Assembly (NCBI GenBank): GCA_022821145.1
Contig: JAJEEE010000025.1
Location: 144,050 to 208,049, forward strand
Length of the DNA stretch: 64,000 nucleotides
Origin: Acidobacteriota bacterium
GTDB lineage: Bacteria; Acidobacteriota; Terriglobia; 20CM-2-55-15
Direction: 5' to 3'
The notes under the pieces are model-generated. The model worked only from the letters and a program-made list of their open reading frames with translations. It was not told the origin of the DNA and searched no databases. Each line of letters begins with the position of its first letter. The stretch's first letter is position 1. A program made the position numbers and the translations under genes. This document shows positions 63,158 through 64,000 of the stretch, in pieces.

Positions 63158-64000
63158 TCACTCCGGGCTCGATGCCGCCTCCGTTTCGGCAGGCGCATCG
63201 GCTGGGACGGAAGCCGGCGCCTCGGGCTCCACCTCCGGGGCCTTCGCCGTCTTGCGAGGCGCCTTCTTCCGGACGGCCTTCTTGGTCGTCTTCTTCTTGG
63301 AGGTCTTCTTCTTCGCGAGCTTCCGGGTTGTCTTGGCCTTCCGCGGCGTCTCCGGCGCCGCTTCGGCAGGCGCGGCGCCTTCCTCCGGAGCGGGCACGGC
63401 CTCCGGCGCGGACGCCGGCTCCGTAGCCCCCTCGTCCTGGGTTGCGGTCGCCGTTTCCGGAGCGGACGCGGCCTCACGCGCGTCCGCATCCCGCGCCCGA
63501 TCACCGGCGTCGGTCTCCGGCACGGCCGTTTCCGACGTGGCGACGGCCGCAGACCCGACGATGGCGTCGCCGGGAAAGACACGCAACACGCCCTGCCGGT
63601 TTCGCTCGAGCCTGAGAACTCCGGCCTTCTGGCAATGCCGCAACGCATCCAGCAACCCACTGAACCCGTAATCGCGTTCGTCGAAATCGGGTTCGACCGA
63701 CTTGATGAACTGCTTCACCCCGCGGACGTACAGCGGCCACTTGAGCGGCTCGGAAGCCTTGTCGAAGGCGCCGCGAATCATGTTGAGCCCTTCCTCGATC
63801 CGCGCCGTCTGGTCGACATCCTCGGCAGGCGGGGACCCGTTGTCTCCGGCGTCGCCGTCGTCCTCCGAGGCGTCGTCCGCGTCATCGTCGACCAGCTCGA
63901 CGAAAAGGCTCCGATCGACCTGCTTGAGCGAAATCGCGCCCGTGCCGGCCAGCTTCTCGATGAAGGCCCGGAACGTCGTCGCGCCGTAGTCCTGTTCCGA
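63158..64000 (-). CDS. LOTUS/OST-HTH-domain protein (probable NYN-domain nuclease), 5'-truncated by window edge
   Basis: The minus-strand frame is open from base 64000 through 280 residues to the stop at 63158, so the N-terminus lies outside the window. Two winged-helix LOTUS (OST-HTH)-like units are visible: near the window edge QDYGATTFRAFIEKLAGTGA (ISLKQVDRSLFVEL), and later ERDYGFSGLLDALRHCQKAG (VLRLERNRQGVLRVFPG). Bacterial proteins of this type usually carry an N-terminal NYN ribonuclease domain; that part is not visible, so it is inference. Between them lies an acidic linker (DDDADDASEDDGDAG). The C-terminus is an Ala/Pro/Glu stretch followed by a histone-H1-like lysine tail (TTRKLAKKKTSKKKTTKKAV), suited to nucleic-acid binding. 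Confidence 0.75.
   Translation of the reverse strand, partial: SEQDYGATTFRAFIEKLAGTGAISLKQVDRSLFVELVDDDADDASEDDGDAGDNGSPPAEDVDQTARIEEGLNMIRGAFDKASEPLKWPLYVRGVKQFIKSVEPDFDERDYGFSGLLDALRHCQKAGVLRLERNRQGVLRVFPGDAIVGSAAVATSETAVPETDAGDRARDADAREAASAPETATATQDEGATEPASAPEAVPAPEEGAAPAEAAPETPRKAKTTRKLAKKKTSKKKTTKKAVRKKAPRKTAKAPEVEPEAPASVPADAPAETEAASSPE

Overview
The window is a GC-rich, densely packed bacterial chromosome segment with almost no non-coding DNA (the longest gap is just under 300 bases). It has no rRNA, tRNA, CRISPR array, insertion sequence or prophage that I can recognise. Most of it is housekeeping DNA. The mix of genes suggests a Gram-negative-type bacterium of the Acidobacteriota or a neighbouring phylum: a YpdA-type reductase, CarD, two ECF sigma modules ending in DUF4097 proteins, cytoplasmic Lon with Hsp20, a selenocysteine peroxiredoxin, and methylmalonyl-CoA epimerase with MeaB. 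That placement is inference at low to moderate confidence.

Layout. 3-4135: the end of pyrD, converging on a minus-strand block that contains thiE and the classic rpsP-khpA-rimM-trmD-rplS translation operon with a recognisable promoter. 4187-15750: a long minus-strand series: YpdA-like reductase, a dapF with both catalytic cysteines replaced, a PfkB kinase, a CPBP membrane protease, mtnP, mce-meaB, thiL, lon, hsp20 and a flippase-like membrane protein. 15835-19606: a plus-strand, translationally coupled envelope-stress module (ECF sigma, anti-sigma with two zinc-binding domains, two LiaI-like membrane proteins, DUF4097 beta-helix protein). 19647-25514: aroK, a SpoIIAA/RsbW-like pair, an ARPP-1-like/MerR divergent pair, aroA and a CorC-type protein. 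25535-29223: carD, an M24 peptidase, a Nudix hydrolase and a class III aminotransferase. 29446-34818: a peroxiredoxin whose catalytic residue is encoded by in-frame TGA with a SECIS-like hairpin, then nnrD, tsaE and a large M16-like protein without zinc motifs. 34838-37555: a second ECF sigma/anti-sigma/DUF4097 module. 37736-47512: comEC, a sirtuin, an RNA m5U methyltransferase, and the iscS-iscU-mnmA sulfur-relay operon. 47652-48770: citrate synthase.

48807-63103 is the accessory part: a compact polyketide locus. It holds a carbamoyltransferase-like protein with degenerate N-terminal motifs, a Sfp-type phosphopantetheinyl transferase interrupted by an in-frame amber codon, a stand-alone acyl carrier protein, an alpha/beta hydrolase, and a divergent 3452-residue synthase. 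The synthase order is KS-AT-DH-MT-ER-KR-ACP-KS-AT. Its first module has the domain order of fungal highly reducing synthases. The second KS-AT looks like a duplicate of the first, but its AT has lost the nucleophilic serine and about 90 residues including the catalytic histidine, and nothing follows it. The window ends inside a LOTUS-domain protein with a lysine-rich tail.

The most unusual items are the selenocysteine peroxiredoxin, the polyketide locus with its decayed or repurposed parts, the serine/serine DapF, and a recurring pattern of -10 boxes placed so that transcripts would start at or next to the start codon.
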